A stretch of 64,000 nucleotides of DNA from Bacillota bacterium (GCA_021797775.1 JAJZZC010000001.1:1-64000); one strand, 5' to 3'. Shown: positions 53,105-63,008, counted from the stretch's first letter. The notes: generated from the sequence alone by a model not told the origin. Program-made: numbers and translations.

Positions 53105-53741
53105 GCCTGTCACCCCCTTTGTCGCCAGTAGCATCGGCAAGGCGCCTCCCGCACATGCTGGAATCGCCCGGGAAGCGCGCCAGTGCCGGGACAGCGGCTG
53201 CGCTAAGCCAACGCTTCGCACCCCCCGTGGCGCGGACGGCGCTTTTGATCCTGAATCTCGCAGTGTCAGGCTGGCGCCGCTGCGCAGAAGGACCCCGCGA
53301 CACGAGCGGGTGAGATCGTGGCGAGGGGCCGGCCCTGGGCACCAAGGCGACCGGCCGCCCCTTTGCGAAAGTCAGGTTGATTCGTATAGGCGTGGGAGAC
53401 GGGGGCGGCTGGCACGCCACGCATGGCGGCGCACCGGCGCGCGGACCCCAGAGCGTACGGCCGGTGGCGCAAAGGCGCGCTGGGCCGGCCGGCGCAAACC
53501 GGATCGGTATGGCCGACGGCATCGCGAGACCCCGCAGACAAGGGCAATCACGCTGGCGGACCGCGGTCGCAGGCGCCAAACCGGGCAGCGCTCCCCCGGT
53601 GGCGTCCCCGCCCGACCGGCGCGAGGCTCACGGAACCGGCCCTCGCACTGGCCATCGACCGTGTCTCCACCGGGCGCCTCGCCCTCGCAGCCTGAAGGGC
53701 GACCACGCGCTGCGCCACATTCCCCTCCTCCGGAGGGGCTA
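53105..53741. other. Intergenic stretch with MITE copy D
   Basis: About 640 bp between the SASP and methyltransferase genes. MITE copy D at 53250-53376 is the only identified content. Confidence 0.5.
53250..53376 (+). mobile_element. MITE copy D (127 bp), perfect 5-bp target duplication
   Basis: Begins CCTGAATCTCGCA and ends TTGCGAAAGTCAGG, flanked by TTGAT at 53245-53249 and 53377-53381. Two bases shorter than copies A-C, with small indels in the middle. Confidence 0.88.
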
Positions 53742-53782
53742 GGGGGCTCGGGGACCCGCCTGGAACGGGTCCCCAAGCCCCC
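53742..53782 (-). terminator. Terminator of the aroF-tyrA-methyltransferase unit
   Basis: GGGGGCT-C-GGGGACCCG (53742-53758) pairs with CGGGTCCCC-A-AGCCCCC (53766-53782) with one mismatch around a 7-nt loop, four bases behind the methyltransferase stop codon (53787) on the minus strand. GC-rich, no T tract. Confidence 0.7.
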
Positions 53783-53786
53783 CCGC

Positions 53787-54557
53787 CTAGCCCTCGGGCC
53801 GCTCGGCCACACACAGGAAACGGCCGCTGTCCCGCGCCAGGGGCTGGAGTTGCAGGTCACCGACCAGCAGGATGTCCAGACCCGCTTGGTCCAGCAATTG
53901 CGTGATCTCCGCCAGCGGATAGGCGCGCTCGCGGTGCACCTCGCGGATCTGGCGGTAGAGACCGTCGCCCTGACGGACAAATGCGGTGAGAACCAACGTG
54001 TTCACATCGGTCTCGTGGTCGTGGGTGCTCTGCCAGGCGACAAAGATATCGTCGTCCGGCGTCTCGATCCGCTCGCTGGTGCCCCACTCCTCGGCGAGGC
54101 CCGCCCGCGTGTTCATGTCGAAGACGAACAGCCCGCCGGGCCGGAGGCAGTCATGCACGCACTTGAAGGCCGAACCCAGTTCCTCTGCGGTCAGCAGGTA
54201 GTTGAGGGCGTCGAACATGCAGGTGACCGCGTCCACCTGGCGCTGCAGCACGAAGTCGCGCGCATCGGCCTGCAGCCACTCCACGCGCACGCCCGCGGAC
54301 GCGCCCAGCGCCCGCGCCTCCGCCAGCATGCGGGCGGAGATGTCGATGCCGGTGACGTCGTAACCCTCCCGTGCCAGTTGGATCGCGGCGTCACCGGTGC
54401 CGCAGGCCAGGTCGCAGATGCGCCGCGGCCTGCGCCCGAAGCGATCGAACAGTTCGGGCAGGCGCACCGCCAGCGCCCGGCTGAACCGGGTGAAACCCGC
54501 CCTCCGATAGATCGTTGCCAGTTCCTCGTACGTGCCCGCGCCCGTCGGCGCCCCCAC
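53787..54557 (-). CDS. Class I SAM-dependent methyltransferase
   Basis: A 256-residue cytoplasmic methyltransferase. GTG 54557 is preceded by a purine-rich AGGAG. The SAM-binding motif is ICDLACGTGDAAIQLAREGY, followed by VTGIDISARMLAEARALG (motif with Asp for the ribose), VEWLQADARDF, VDAVTCMFDALNYLL and then the late beta strands of the fold. The layout (YEELATIYRRAGFTRFSRA at the start, LRPGGLFVFDMNTRAG near the middle) matches the Methyltransf_25 group found next to aromatic amino acid genes or alone. Substrate unknown. It follows tyrA at 49 bp on the same strand and is followed by a strong hairpin, so it may be the last gene of the aroF-tyrA unit. Confidence 0.85.
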   Translation of the reverse strand: MGAPTGAGTYEELATIYRRAGFTRFSRALAVRLPELFDRFGRRPRRICDLACGTGDAAIQLAREGYDVTGIDISARMLAEARALGASAGVRVEWLQADARDFVLQRQVDAVTCMFDALNYLLTAEELGSAFKCVHDCLRPGGLFVFDMNTRAGLAEEWGTSERIETPDDDIFVAWQSTHDHETDVNTLVLTAFVRQGDGLYRQIREVHRERAYPLAEITQLLDQAGLDILLVGDLQLQPLARDSGRFLCVAERPEG

Positions 54558-54606
54558 CCCGTCACCGCTCCTCTCCCGCTGCGGACGACCGGTCCCCGCG
54601 GCGGCC

Positions 54607-55775
54607 TCATCGTCGCTGTGCCCGATGACCCAAGCCCTCCAACACGGCGAGCGCGGCGTCGGCCTCCCCGGCCGTCGCGAAACCCAGGCGCAAGGTGCCG
54701 CCTTCTCCCTCACGCAGCCGCAGGATCTCGATGTCCTGCACGTTGATCCCGCGCTCCCCCAGGGCACCGCACAGGTGCCCCAACACCCCGGGCCGGTCGG
54801 GGACGAAGAGCACCAGGTCGTGGTAGGCCGGAAGGAGGCCCTTGCCGCGCGCGGGGAGCCGTCCACGCACCGCGCGGGCATCCGTGAAGTGGCGCGTGAG
54901 GGACGCCCGGTCTCCGGCGGCCACCGCGCGCCGCACGTCGGTGAGCAGGGCCTGGACGGCGTCGATCCCGGCGACGACGCGGTCGCGATTGGTATCCAGG
55001 ACATCGAGCCAGAAGTCCGCGGGGCTCTGCGCGATCCGCGTGGTGTCGCGAAAGCCGCCGCCGGCCAGGGCCAGCACGCCCGGGTCACCACCCTCGGCCA
55101 GGCCGGCGGCCTCCGCCAGGGCCACGGCCACGAGCTGGGGCAGGTGGCTGATGGCCGCCACCCGCGCGTCATGCCGCTCGGCGTCCAGGGCGACCGGATG
55201 CGCCCCGGTAGCCTCCACCAGCTCGCGCAGCTTGGCTGTCGCCCATTCCGGCCCACCCGGTTCCGCGCAGATCACCCACACCGCCTGTTCGAAGAGGTAC
55301 GGGTCGGCCGCTTCGACGCCGGCACGCTCGCTCCCGGCCATGGGGTGACCGCCGACGAAGACGGGGGGGGCACGGCCGCGGCGTGCCCGCGGAGGGCCGC
55401 CGCCATGGCGGCGGCGATGGCGGCCTTGGTGCTCCCGACGTCCGTGATCAGGCAGCCGGGATCCGCCGCCGCCGCCACCTCCGGGGCCATGGCGATGCAC
55501 GCCCGGATCGGCGCGCCGAGCACGACGACGTCGGCGCCGCGCACCGCCGAGGGCAGATCCACCGCCACCTCGTCCACGGCCCCCAACTCCAGAGACCGAC
55601 GAAGCCGCTCGGGCGTGCGGGAGAAACCGACCACACGGCCCACCGCGCCGCGCTGCCGCCAGCGCAACCCCAGGCTGCCGCCGATCAGGCCGACCCCCAG
55701 GATCGCCGCACGCGCCGCGACGGGGGTTTGGGCCGGTTCCCCCGCGTCCCCGGACGGGCCCGCCCGCTCAGGCAT
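54607..55775 (-). pseudogene. tyrA: Prephenate dehydrogenase, broken by a frameshift in a run of eight C
   Basis: Prephenate dehydrogenase converts prephenate to 4-hydroxyphenylpyruvate for tyrosine. ATG 55775 overlaps the aroF end by 8 bp. The first part is a Rossmann domain, ILGVGLIGGSLGLRWRQRG, continuing to DVGSTKAAIAAAMAAALRG at about residue 128. There the minus strand has GTG followed by eight C (55363-55370 on the plus strand). Beyond it the sequence is in frame -1/+1 relative to the first part and continues GGHPMAGSERAGVE, GGFRDTTRIAQSPADFW and the ACT domain LVLFVPDRPGVLGHLCGALG. Six or nine C would restore one open frame. Either a sequencing error, a real mutation, or slippage. Otherwise complete. 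Confidence 0.85.
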
Positions 55776-56811
55776 GGGCAGCAGGCGAGCGCGCGGGGTG
55801 AAGTTCGCGGTCGATAGCCGCGGCCACACGCTGGACGTCGGCGGCCATGTGCGCAAAGGCCGCGAAGTTGAGGGTCTGGGGGCCGTCGGAAAGGGCCTCG
55901 GCCGGGTTGGGATGGACCTCGACGATCAACCCGTCCGCCCCCGCGGCTACTCCGGCCCGCGCCAGGGCCGGCACCAGCGCGGAACGGCCGGTTCCGTGGC
56001 TCGGATCGACGATGACCGGCAGGTGGCACATCTCCTTGACGACCGGCACCGCGTTGAGGTCGAGGGTGAAGCGTGTGGCCGTCTCGAACGTCCGGATGCC
56101 CCGCTCACAGAGGATCACGTCGTGATTGCCGCCGGCCAGCAGGTACTCGGCGGCCATGAGCCACTCCTGGATGGTGGCGGCGAGGCCGCGCTTGAGCAAC
56201 ACGGGCATCTTCGTACTGCCCACCTCGCGCAACAGGTCGTAGTTCTGCATGTTGCGCGCACCGATCTGCAGGCAGTCCGCGACCCGCGCCACCCGTTCGA
56301 CGGCTTGCGGGCTCATGACTTCGGTCACGATGGGCAGGCCGACCTCCGCCCGCACTTCGGCCAGCAGATCCAGGCCCTCCTCGCCGAGGCCGTGGAAGCC
56401 GTAGGGCGACGTGCGGGGCTTGTACGCACCGCCGCGCAGGATGCGCGCCCCGGCGGCCTTCACGGCGTGCGCCGTCTGCAGCAACTGCTCACGGCTCTCC
56501 ACGGAACAGGGCCCCGCGATGAGCACCACCTCGGGTCCGCCGACCTCGACGCCGGCCACACGGACCAGCGTGGGTTCGGGATGGCCCTCGCGGCTCGCCA
56601 GCTTGAACGGTTGGCGGATGGGTACCACCTTCTCCACGCCGTCCATCGCCTCCAGGTCTGTGCCGGGCAGCACGTTCTTGTCGCCGACTGCGCCGATCAC
56701 CGTGCGTTCGGAGCCGCGCGAGATGTGGGCGTCAAAGCCCAGGTCCCGCAGCCGGCCGGCCACACGGGCGACGGCCGCATCGTCCGCGCCGGGCCTCATG
56801 ACCACAATCAC
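55768..56811 (-). CDS. aroF: 3-deoxy-7-phosphoheptulonate synthase (DAHP synthase, type Ibeta)
   Basis: First enzyme of the shikimate pathway, joining phosphoenolpyruvate and erythrose 4-phosphate. I start it at GTG 56811 ([14 protein letters not shown]), seven bases after AGGGGGT, giving 347 residues. The N-terminal about 70 residues are the small ferredoxin-like regulatory domain of type Ibeta enzymes. The catalytic TIM barrel follows: [133 protein letters not shown] and [20 protein letters not shown]. The metal and substrate residues are in these loops. A tyrosine T-box precedes it and tyrA follows, overlapping by 8 bp. Confidence 0.96.
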   Translation of the reverse strand: MIVVMRPGADDAAVARVAGRLRDLGFDAHISRGSERTVIGAVGDKNVLPGTDLEAMDGVEKVVPIRQPFKLASREGHPEPTLVRVAGVEVGGPEVVLIAGPCSVESREQLLQTAHAVKAAGARILRGGAYKPRTSPYGFHGLGEEGLDLLAEVRAEVGLPIVTEVMSPQAVERVARVADCLQIGARNMQNYDLLREVGSTKMPVLLKRGLAATIQEWLMAAEYLLAGGNHDVILCERGIRTFETATRFTLDLNAVPVVKEMCHLPVIVDPSHGTGRSALVPALARAGVAAGADGLIVEVHPNPAEALSDGPQTLNFAAFAHMAADVQRVAAAIDRELHPARSPAAHA

Positions 56812-56910
56812 GACGCGCACCCCCTGCAGTGGTTCCCCGGCCTCGCGCCAACGGTCCGGCTGGCGCCAAAAGGACGTCCTCCCCGGCAGGCGCCGACGGC
56901 CCGCCGGGGC

Positions 56911-57224
56911 AAAAAAAAGCCCCCGCCCGTCGTTAGGGGCGGAGGAACCGCGGTACCACCCTAGTGTTCCATACGGCATAGCAGCCAGCGCCGTGGAACG
57001 CTTTGCCGCCCGCACGGCCGCCCTCGCGGCTCGTCGTGGGCTGTCCCTTACCGCGGGACCAACGCCCGGCCATACTGGGCCGTTCCACCGCCGCGGAGGC
57101 GACGGAACACCGTTCCTGCCGGGAGCCTCGGGGTGTATTCACGCGCGTCCAGCACCGGGCTCCCACCGTCCCCGGCTCGCTAGCGCCGACCTGCCACGCT
57201 ACTCTGCCCCGTCATAGGTGGATC
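56911..57224 (-). promoter_or_regulatory. T-box riboswitch, tyrosine specifier, upstream of aroF-tyrA
   Basis: The core T-box GGTGGTACCGCGG (56948-56960) and a terminator CCTCCGCCC/GGGCGGGGG (56920-56945) followed by T8 (56911-56918) are clear. Upstream, the specifier loop reads GAA-TAC-ACC with codon TAC at 57135-57137, i.e. tyrosine. The bulge UGGU pairs with an ACCA tRNA end, as expected for tRNA-Tyr. When uncharged tRNA-Tyr binds, the antiterminator forms and aroF, tyrA and perhaps the methyltransferase are read. Confidence 0.92.
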
Positions 57225-57230
57225 ATCGCC

Positions 57231-57260
57231 AGTATAGGCAGGCCGCGGCGGGCCCGTCAA
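57231..57260 (-). promoter_or_regulatory. Promoter of the tyrosine T-box leader
   Basis: Minus strand TTGACG (57260-57255) and TATACT (57236-57231) with an 18-bp spacer. It matches the sigma-A consensus well and lies just upstream of the leader. Confidence 0.65.
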
Positions 57261-57372
57261 CGGCGGGACGCGAGCCACAGCTGGACGCGGCGCCGCCGCT
57301 GCCGGCCCGAGGTGGGCGGCGGTGGGGCGGTGACCGGCGGCGCAACCGCCCCGGCGGCCCTTGCCCGATCCA

Positions 57373-57499
57373 CCTGATTGCCGCGAAGGGGCGGTCCGTC
57401 GCCTTGTCGCCCGGGGGCCGGCCCCTCCCCACCACCTCACCCGCCCGCGTCGGGGGGCCTTCCGCGCCAGCGCCGTCCCCTGACTTTGGCAGGTTCAGG
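57373..57499 (-). mobile_element. MITE copy E (127 bp), degraded
   Basis: Same family as A-D but with several indels: starts CCTGATTGCCGCGAAGGGG, interior GGGGCCGGCCCC and CTCACCCGC preserved, ends GGCAGGTTCAGG. Flanks ATCCA and ATCAA are an imperfect target duplication, so this is an older insertion. No ORF. Confidence 0.7.
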
Positions 57500-57601
57500 A
57501 TCAACCTGCGCGGCCAGTCCGCCTCGACCGCCCCCCTAGGACCACGCGCCCAGGGCCTGCCGCTCGCAAAGATCCAGGACGCGCCTTCGCGCCTGCGGTG
57601 C

Positions 57602-59773
57602 TCAGGTCACGCCCACGGTGACGAACCGGTCCGGCTGGAAGCCGGCGACATGGTCGAAGATCGCCAGGACGTTGTTGCCGCCGTGGGGGGTCGCGTAGAC
57701 TCCCACCCAGCAGCCCAGGAAGCCCATGCCCACTGGCGCGTAGGCCTGGGTCCAGTCCGTCCCGTCGAGTGACGTATACGCCGTCCAGTGATCAACCTCG
57801 AAGTCGAGCCGCAGCCACACCGGGCGCAGAAGGTAGTTGTGCGCCGGCCGGGTCGCACGGCGCAGGATCACGTCCTTGCCGATCAGGCCCGTCGGGTTGC
57901 TGTTCGAGGGCGGGCGGTGATCCCCGAGCGAGGTGCCCGCGAACGGCCGGGTGTGCATGTGTACGCCTCTGCCCACCGCCACCTCGATGCCGATCTCCCC
58001 CGCCATGCTGGAGAGGTCGCTGCGCGCCATCAGGCCGATCTTGGCGCCGTCCGTCAGGCTGTGGCCCACGTGTGCGGCAATAGAGGCCAGGCGGCAGACG
58101 AACCGGCCGCGGCCCGCCACGTAGGCCTGGGCGGCGAAGGTCATGCTGTCGAGGGCGCCAGCCACCCCCCCGCCCTCGCCGATGACCGTCACCGTGCCGG
58201 ATCTCTTGTTGACCCACGCCAGGGAAGGGGACGGGACCGGAGGCAACCCCAGGCCGCCGACCGGCGGCTCAGGGAAGCGGATGGCGCGCCCGGCACCCTC
58301 CGCGGCCATCCCCGCGGCCACCGCGGCACGGAAGCGGCGCCGCGCCTGCGCCCGTGACGCGGCGGCGCCGCCGGCCGCCTGCTGCGCCGCGTCGATCCGC
58401 TGCGTCATCTCGCGAAAGGCGGCGTCCACGCCGATGGTCTGCGCCTCCAGCATCCGGGCGTAACGCGCGATGATGCCTTTGACCTCCACGGCGGCGTAGC
58501 GGAAGGCGCGGCCGAAATACGGTTCGCCGTTGCGCACCGGCAGGACGAAGGCGTCCAGGTTCTTGTCCCGGAGTGGCGGCGCGAACTGCACCACGATCCG
58601 CTTCCATTCCTCCCACAGCGCCGCCTGGTTGGGTCCGGCCAGAGCGGTACGCATGACCAGGCGCTGCCAGTCGGGACCGAACGCCATCCACTTCAGCAAC
58701 GCCCACGCCTGCTCGGGGTGGCGCGTCCCGGACCACACCCCGTAGAAGTCGCTGGCTGCGTACGCGCTGCGCCGCACCGGCCAGGCAGGATCGGGGAAGA
58801 AGTCCCAGCGGAAACCCTTCCACCGCTCCGCCTCGGCGACCTGGCCCCCGTATGTGCCCGTGTTATGGGTACAGACCACTTTGCCCTTGACGAAGTCGCC
58901 GAAGCCGGCGACGCCGTCCCAGAGGAGTTGGTAGCGGGCGCGCCCACAGGCCAAAGACCCCGGGCTGCTGAGATAACAGCGCGTCGGATCGACGGGGTCC
59001 ACGTATTCTCCCCCGTAACCCCAGAGCCGGTACGGTGTGATCATGTTATAACTGTAGTCATAGCCCGCGTTGTCGAGGTCTGTGCCAAACCGCTGGCGCC
59101 TGCCGCGGCCGGGCCGTACCGTCACCGCCTCCCACAGCCGGGTCCAGTCCTGCACCGTCCAGTCCGGCTGTGGCGATAGGTGGCCGACGCCGTCCACGGC
59201 GCTGAGGTTCACGGCATAAGCCTGGGTATGCACGTACGCGGGTACGGCGAAGAGAGCGTGGGGCTGGCCGGGCGCGAACTGGCCGGCCTCCTGGAAAAAC
59301 GTCATCTCCCCGGGCGGGAAGATGTCCAGCTGCAGGCGATCGCGCTGGATGTAGGGAGCGAGATCCAGCATCAGGTCGTTCTGGACGAACGGGCGGAGGA
59401 TCCAGTCGGAGAAGACATCCGGGCCCGTGCCGGCCAGCATGGCCGCCTGCGTGGCCCCCTGGTATCCCTGGTCGGTGAACAGCCGGACCTCTACGCCCGG
59501 ATGATCCGCGAAGAACGACCCCATCCCCGCGGAAAGCAACTCCCAGAGTGCGGGGCCGACAGCCGTGGGCCAGGCCTGGGAGGGCAGAAGATAGAGCACC
59601 ACGGGCGCCGCCGCCGCAGGCGTGGGGCGGCTCGACACGGGGCGCCGGGCCCCGCCGCAGGCCACCAACAGCGTGCCGGCAGCGGCTGCGCCCGTCCCGG
59701 CCAGCGCCGCCCGCAAGGCACGACGGCGGGTCCACCCTCCCTCGGCGGCCGCCGCGCCCCGCCTGGAGAGCAT
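57602..59773 (-). CDS. Tat/lipoprotein solute-binding protein with C-terminal lectin-like domain (paralog 3)
   Basis: A 723-residue protein. The start at ATG 59773 follows AGAGGA; a TTG at 59788 with AAGGAGT is an alternative. The signal combines a twin-arginine motif, TRRRALRAALAGTG, with a lipobox TLLVACGG (Cys about residue 39), so it is probably a Tat-exported lipoprotein. The solute-binding domain (about 55-470) includes MLAGTGPDVFSDWILRP, GYGGEYVDPVDPTRC and HPEQAWALLKWMAFGPDWQR. A helical linker (about 450-520) leads to the C-terminal domain: MTFAAQAYVAGRGRFVC, KIGLMARSDLSS, SLDGTDWTQ and GCWVGVYATPHGGNN. Same build as the genes at 4417 and 20142. No permease is near. Unlike paralog 2 it is lipid-anchored. 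Confidence 0.92.
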   Translation of the reverse strand: MLSRRGAAAAEGGWTRRRALRAALAGTGAAAAGTLLVACGGARRPVSSRPTPAAAAPVVLYLLPSQAWPTAVGPALWELLSAGMGSFFADHPGVEVRLFTDQGYQGATQAAMLAGTGPDVFSDWILRPFVQNDLMLDLAPYIQRDRLQLDIFPPGEMTFFQEAGQFAPGQPHALFAVPAYVHTQAYAVNLSAVDGVGHLSPQPDWTVQDWTRLWEAVTVRPGRGRRQRFGTDLDNAGYDYSYNMITPYRLWGYGGEYVDPVDPTRCYLSSPGSLACGRARYQLLWDGVAGFGDFVKGKVVCTHNTGTYGGQVAEAERWKGFRWDFFPDPAWPVRRSAYAASDFYGVWSGTRHPEQAWALLKWMAFGPDWQRLVMRTALAGPNQAALWEEWKRIVVQFAPPLRDKNLDAFVLPVRNGEPYFGRAFRYAAVEVKGIIARYARMLEAQTIGVDAAFREMTQRIDAAQQAAGGAAASRAQARRRFRAAVAAGMAAEGAGRAIRFPEPPVGGLGLPPVPSPSLAWVNKRSGTVTVIGEGGGVAGALDSMTFAAQAYVAGRGRFVCRLASIAAHVGHSLTDGAKIGLMARSDLSSMAGEIGIEVAVGRGVHMHTRPFAGTSLGDHRPPSNSNPTGLIGKDVILRRATRPAHNYLLRPVWLRLDFEVDHWTAYTSLDGTDWTQAYAPVGMGFLGCWVGVYATPHGGNNVLAIFDHVAGFQPDRFVTVGVT

Positions 59774-60208
59774 CCATCCTCTGCCCAAGCCGTCCACTCC
59801 TTGGCGGGGAAGCCGTCCCGCCGAGCCTGCACCAGAGCCGTCCCCCTTCCGCCAAGCGCGCGGACGGCGCCCCGTCGCGGCACGTTCCCCCCGGCCGGAC
59901 GCCTCCTTTGTTCGCACCACGGGCGGCCGACACCTGCCCCGCAGGGCGGACGACGAGCGGGGAGGCATGGGCCGGGGGGAGGCGATGCAAGGCACGGACC
60001 GGCCTGTGGCGGCCCGCGGCCCAGGGGCACCGCACGGATCGCGCTGCGCGCGGGACCCCTTTGCGCACGGGCCCGCCGCTGCGCCGGGAGCAGCCCGGCG
60101 GGGGGGCTGCCGCGCCAGCGGGCGACGCGGCGCGGGGCAAGGGGAGCGCGCGCCGACCGGGGACGGCCACGCCCCGGCCGGCGGCTCGGACGGGCAGGGG
60201 GTCCGGCG
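59774..60208. other. Intergenic stretch, no gene recognised
   Basis: About 430 bp between ileS and solute-binding protein 3 on the minus strand; no hairpin or promoter I trust. Confidence 0.5.
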
Positions 60209-62989
60209 TCACGAGAGCCCGGAGCCTGAGGCGCCGCGCAAGCGGACTTCAGCGACGACCCCCGCGCAGCGCGCGCACAAGCCGTCGGCCACCGCGGGCC
60301 GGTGCCGCCAGCAGCGTGGGCAGCGCGGGTCGGCGGTCCGCTCCGCGGCGATGGCCGGCTCGCCCGGCAGGAGCCGCACGCCGGCCACCAGCAGCAGGTC
60401 GGCCAGTTCGTCCGCCAAGGGCTGGAGCGAGGTGTACACGGCCTCGGGAAGCGTCGCCGTCACAGCGGCCTCCGCCGCCTTCCCGATCCGGCCAGCCGCG
60501 ACTTCGGCCTCCACCGCGCGGGCCACCTCCGCCCGCAGGCGCAGCAGCGCATTCCACCGCTCCTCCGCCGCCGGATCCCACGCCGCCGCTGGGGGATCCC
60601 CCCACAGCAGCAGGTGCACGGAATCGGGGTCGCCGGGCCGGTGCGGCAGGTGGCCCCAGGCCTCGTCCGCCGTATACGGCAGGATCGGCGCGATGGCCAG
60701 CAGGACGCCGCGCGCCACCTCATACATCGCGGCCTGGCTGGCGCGACGAGCTGGCGCGTCAGGGGCCTCGCAGTAGAGGCGGTCCTTGGCCACGTCCAGG
60801 TAGAAGCTGGACAGGTCCTGGACGCAGAACTCCTGCAACAGATGGTAGACGGCGTTGTAGCGGTAGCCTTCGTAGGCCTGGACGGCTCGGGTGAGGAAAC
60901 GGCGCAGGCGCTCCAGCACCCAACGGTCGCGCTCCGGGAGTCCCGCCGGGTCGAACAGAGCGGCCGGCTCGAACCCGGCAAGGTTCCCCAACAGAAACCG
61001 CACCGTGTTACGCACCTTGCGATAGACCTCGCCGACCTGCGCCATGATCGGCTCGGAGACGCGCACGTCGGCGGTGTAGTCGACCGACGCCACCCACAGG
61101 CGCAACACGTCGGCGCCCCAGCGGGGCAGAAGGTCCTGCGGTGTGATCACGTTGCCCAGCGACTTATGCATCGCCCGCCCCTGGCCGTCGAGCACCCAGC
61201 CGTGGCAGACCACGCCGCGGTAGGGCGCTTCGCCGCGCACCGCTACTGACGTCAGTAGCGAGGACTGGAACCAACCGCGGAACTGGTCCGGCCCCTCCAG
61301 GTAGAGATCGGCCGGCCACCGCAGCTGCGCGTGGTGGGGTAGGACGGCCAGATGGCTACAGCCGCTGTCGAACCAGACGTCGAGGATGTCGGGGTCCTTG
61401 CGTACCGCCGTGCCGCCGCAGCGGGGACAGGAGACGCCCGCGGGGAGGAAGTCCGCCGCGGGGCGGCGCCACCACGCGTCCGCGCCCTCGGCGCGCACGA
61501 CGTCCGCCACGCGGCCGAAGACCTCCGGGCACAGCAGGGGCTCGCCGCACCCCTCGCAGTGCAACACCGGGATCGGCACGCCCCACACCCGCTGCCGCGA
61601 CAGGCACCAGTCCCCGCGCCCGCGCAGCATGTCGACCATGCGCTGCTCGCCCCAGGCTGGGTGCCACCGCACCGCGCGCGCCGCGGCCTCCGCCCGTTCG
61701 CGGAACGCCTCCACGTTGCAGAACCACTGCTCGGTGGCGCGCCAGACCACCGGCTTGCGGCAACGCCAGCAGTGCGCGTACTCGTGCCGCACGCGCCCGG
61801 CGTGCCAGAGGGCGCCGCGGCCGCGCAGGAGATCGAGGATGCGTGGCTCCGCCTCGGTGTACAGCAGTCCCGCGACCGGCCCGCCCTCGGCGGTGAAGCG
61901 CCCCTGCGGATCGAGCGGCTGGATGACCGGCAAACCGTACCGCCGCCCGGTGTCGAAGTCCTCGCGGCCGTGGCCGGGGGCCGTGTGCACGAGGCCGGTG
62001 CCCTCGTCGGCGCTCACGTAGTCCGCCAGGACGATGGGGCTGTCGCGATCGAGGAAGGGGTGGGTGCAGACGATGCCCTGCAGATCCGCTCCTTGGAAGG
62101 AGGCCAGCGTGTCGCCCGGCGTGACGCCCTCGGGGGAAAGGGGGGCGAAGGTGGCCGCGACGCAGGTCGCGGCCAGCAGGATCGGCCCGCGCGCGCTCTG
62201 CACCACCACATAGCGCAGGTCGGGGTGGACGGCGATCGCCACGTTGGCCGGCAGGGTCCAGGGCGTGGTCGTCCAGATCGCCGCACGCGTGCCCTCGGGG
62301 AGTCGGGCCCGGCCGTCGCGCACCGGGAAGAGCACGGTGACGCCCAAGGACTCGGTGTCGCGGAATTCGACCTCGGCCTCGGCCAGCGCGGTCGTGCAGT
62401 CGACGCACCAGTACACGGGCCGCAGGCCCCGGTAGATCCGGCCGTCCACCGCCATCCGCCCGAAGGCGGCGATCTCCTCCGCCTCAAACGCGGGGTCCAG
62501 TGTGGTGTAGGGGTGGGCCCAGTCGGCCGTCACGCCAAGGCGCGCGAACTGGGCGGTCATCGTGTCGAGGAACTGCAGGGCGAAGGCGCGGCAGCGCGCT
62601 CGGATCTCCAGGGGCTCGGTACGCGCGCGGTCCATCTTGTAGTGGCGCAGGGCCTGGAGTTCGATCGGCAGGCCGTGGGTGTCCCACCCGGGAACGTTGG
62701 GGGCGTCGTAGCCGCGCAGGGTCGCGAAGCGCACGACGAAGTCCTTCAGCGACTTGCCCAGCGCCGTGCCCATGTGGATATTGCCGTTCACGTAGGGCGG
62801 GCCGTCGTGCAGGATGAAAGGCGGCCGACCCGCTCGGGCGGCGCGCGTACGCCCGTACAGGTCCCCCTCCTCCCAACGCCGCTGGATCGCCGGCTCGCGG
62901 CGCGGCAAATCCGCCTTCATCGAGAAATCGGTACGCGGCAGGTTGAGCGTGGCGCGCCACTGTTCGGGCTCGTCGGGCAAGGCCGTCAC
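60209..62989 (-). CDS. ileS: Isoleucyl-tRNA synthetase
   Basis: A 926-residue class I synthetase charging tRNA-Ile. GTG 62989 gives MTALPDEPEQW and then the usual TLNLPRTDFSMKADLPRREP. The HIGH-type motif is GNIHMGTALGKSLKDFVVR, and the KMSKS-type motif is GRAMHKSLGNVITPQDLLPR, both within the variation of Bacillota enzymes. The editing domain lies at about residues 190-390 (IWTTTPWTLPANVAIAVHP). The C-terminal zinc finger is CPRCWRHR followed by LCARCAG (four Cys). A full-length bacterial IleRS. It is controlled by the T-box just upstream. No neighbours in the same operon. Confidence 0.97.
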   Translation of the reverse strand: MTALPDEPEQWRATLNLPRTDFSMKADLPRREPAIQRRWEEGDLYGRTRAARAGRPPFILHDGPPYVNGNIHMGTALGKSLKDFVVRFATLRGYDAPNVPGWDTHGLPIELQALRHYKMDRARTEPLEIRARCRAFALQFLDTMTAQFARLGVTADWAHPYTTLDPAFEAEEIAAFGRMAVDGRIYRGLRPVYWCVDCTTALAEAEVEFRDTESLGVTVLFPVRDGRARLPEGTRAAIWTTTPWTLPANVAIAVHPDLRYVVVQSARGPILLAATCVAATFAPLSPEGVTPGDTLASFQGADLQGIVCTHPFLDRDSPIVLADYVSADEGTGLVHTAPGHGREDFDTGRRYGLPVIQPLDPQGRFTAEGGPVAGLLYTEAEPRILDLLRGRGALWHAGRVRHEYAHCWRCRKPVVWRATEQWFCNVEAFRERAEAAARAVRWHPAWGEQRMVDMLRGRGDWCLSRQRVWGVPIPVLHCEGCGEPLLCPEVFGRVADVVRAEGADAWWRRPAADFLPAGVSCPRCGGTAVRKDPDILDVWFDSGCSHLAVLPHHAQLRWPADLYLEGPDQFRGWFQSSLLTSVAVRGEAPYRGVVCHGWVLDGQGRAMHKSLGNVITPQDLLPRWGADVLRLWVASVDYTADVRVSEPIMAQVGEVYRKVRNTVRFLLGNLAGFEPAALFDPAGLPERDRWVLERLRRFLTRAVQAYEGYRYNAVYHLLQEFCVQDLSSFYLDVAKDRLYCEAPDAPARRASQAAMYEVARGVLLAIAPILPYTADEAWGHLPHRPGDPDSVHLLLWGDPPAAAWDPAAEERWNALLRLRAEVARAVEAEVAAGRIGKAAEAAVTATLPEAVYTSLQPLADELADLLLVAGVRLLPGEPAIAAERTADPRCPRCWRHRPAVADGLCARCAGVVAEVRLRGASGSGLS

Positions 62990-63008
62990 CCCCGCTTAAA
63001 CGACAAGG

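Noticed and set aside
54532-56964. 810-residue plus-strand frame opposite tyrA and aroF
   Set aside because: Antisense shadow; the minus-strand genes have all known motifs.
62700-62780. HIGH motif of IleRS reads HMGT instead of HIGH
   Set aside because: Thr at the last position occurs in many Bacillota IleRS proteins, so it is ordinary.
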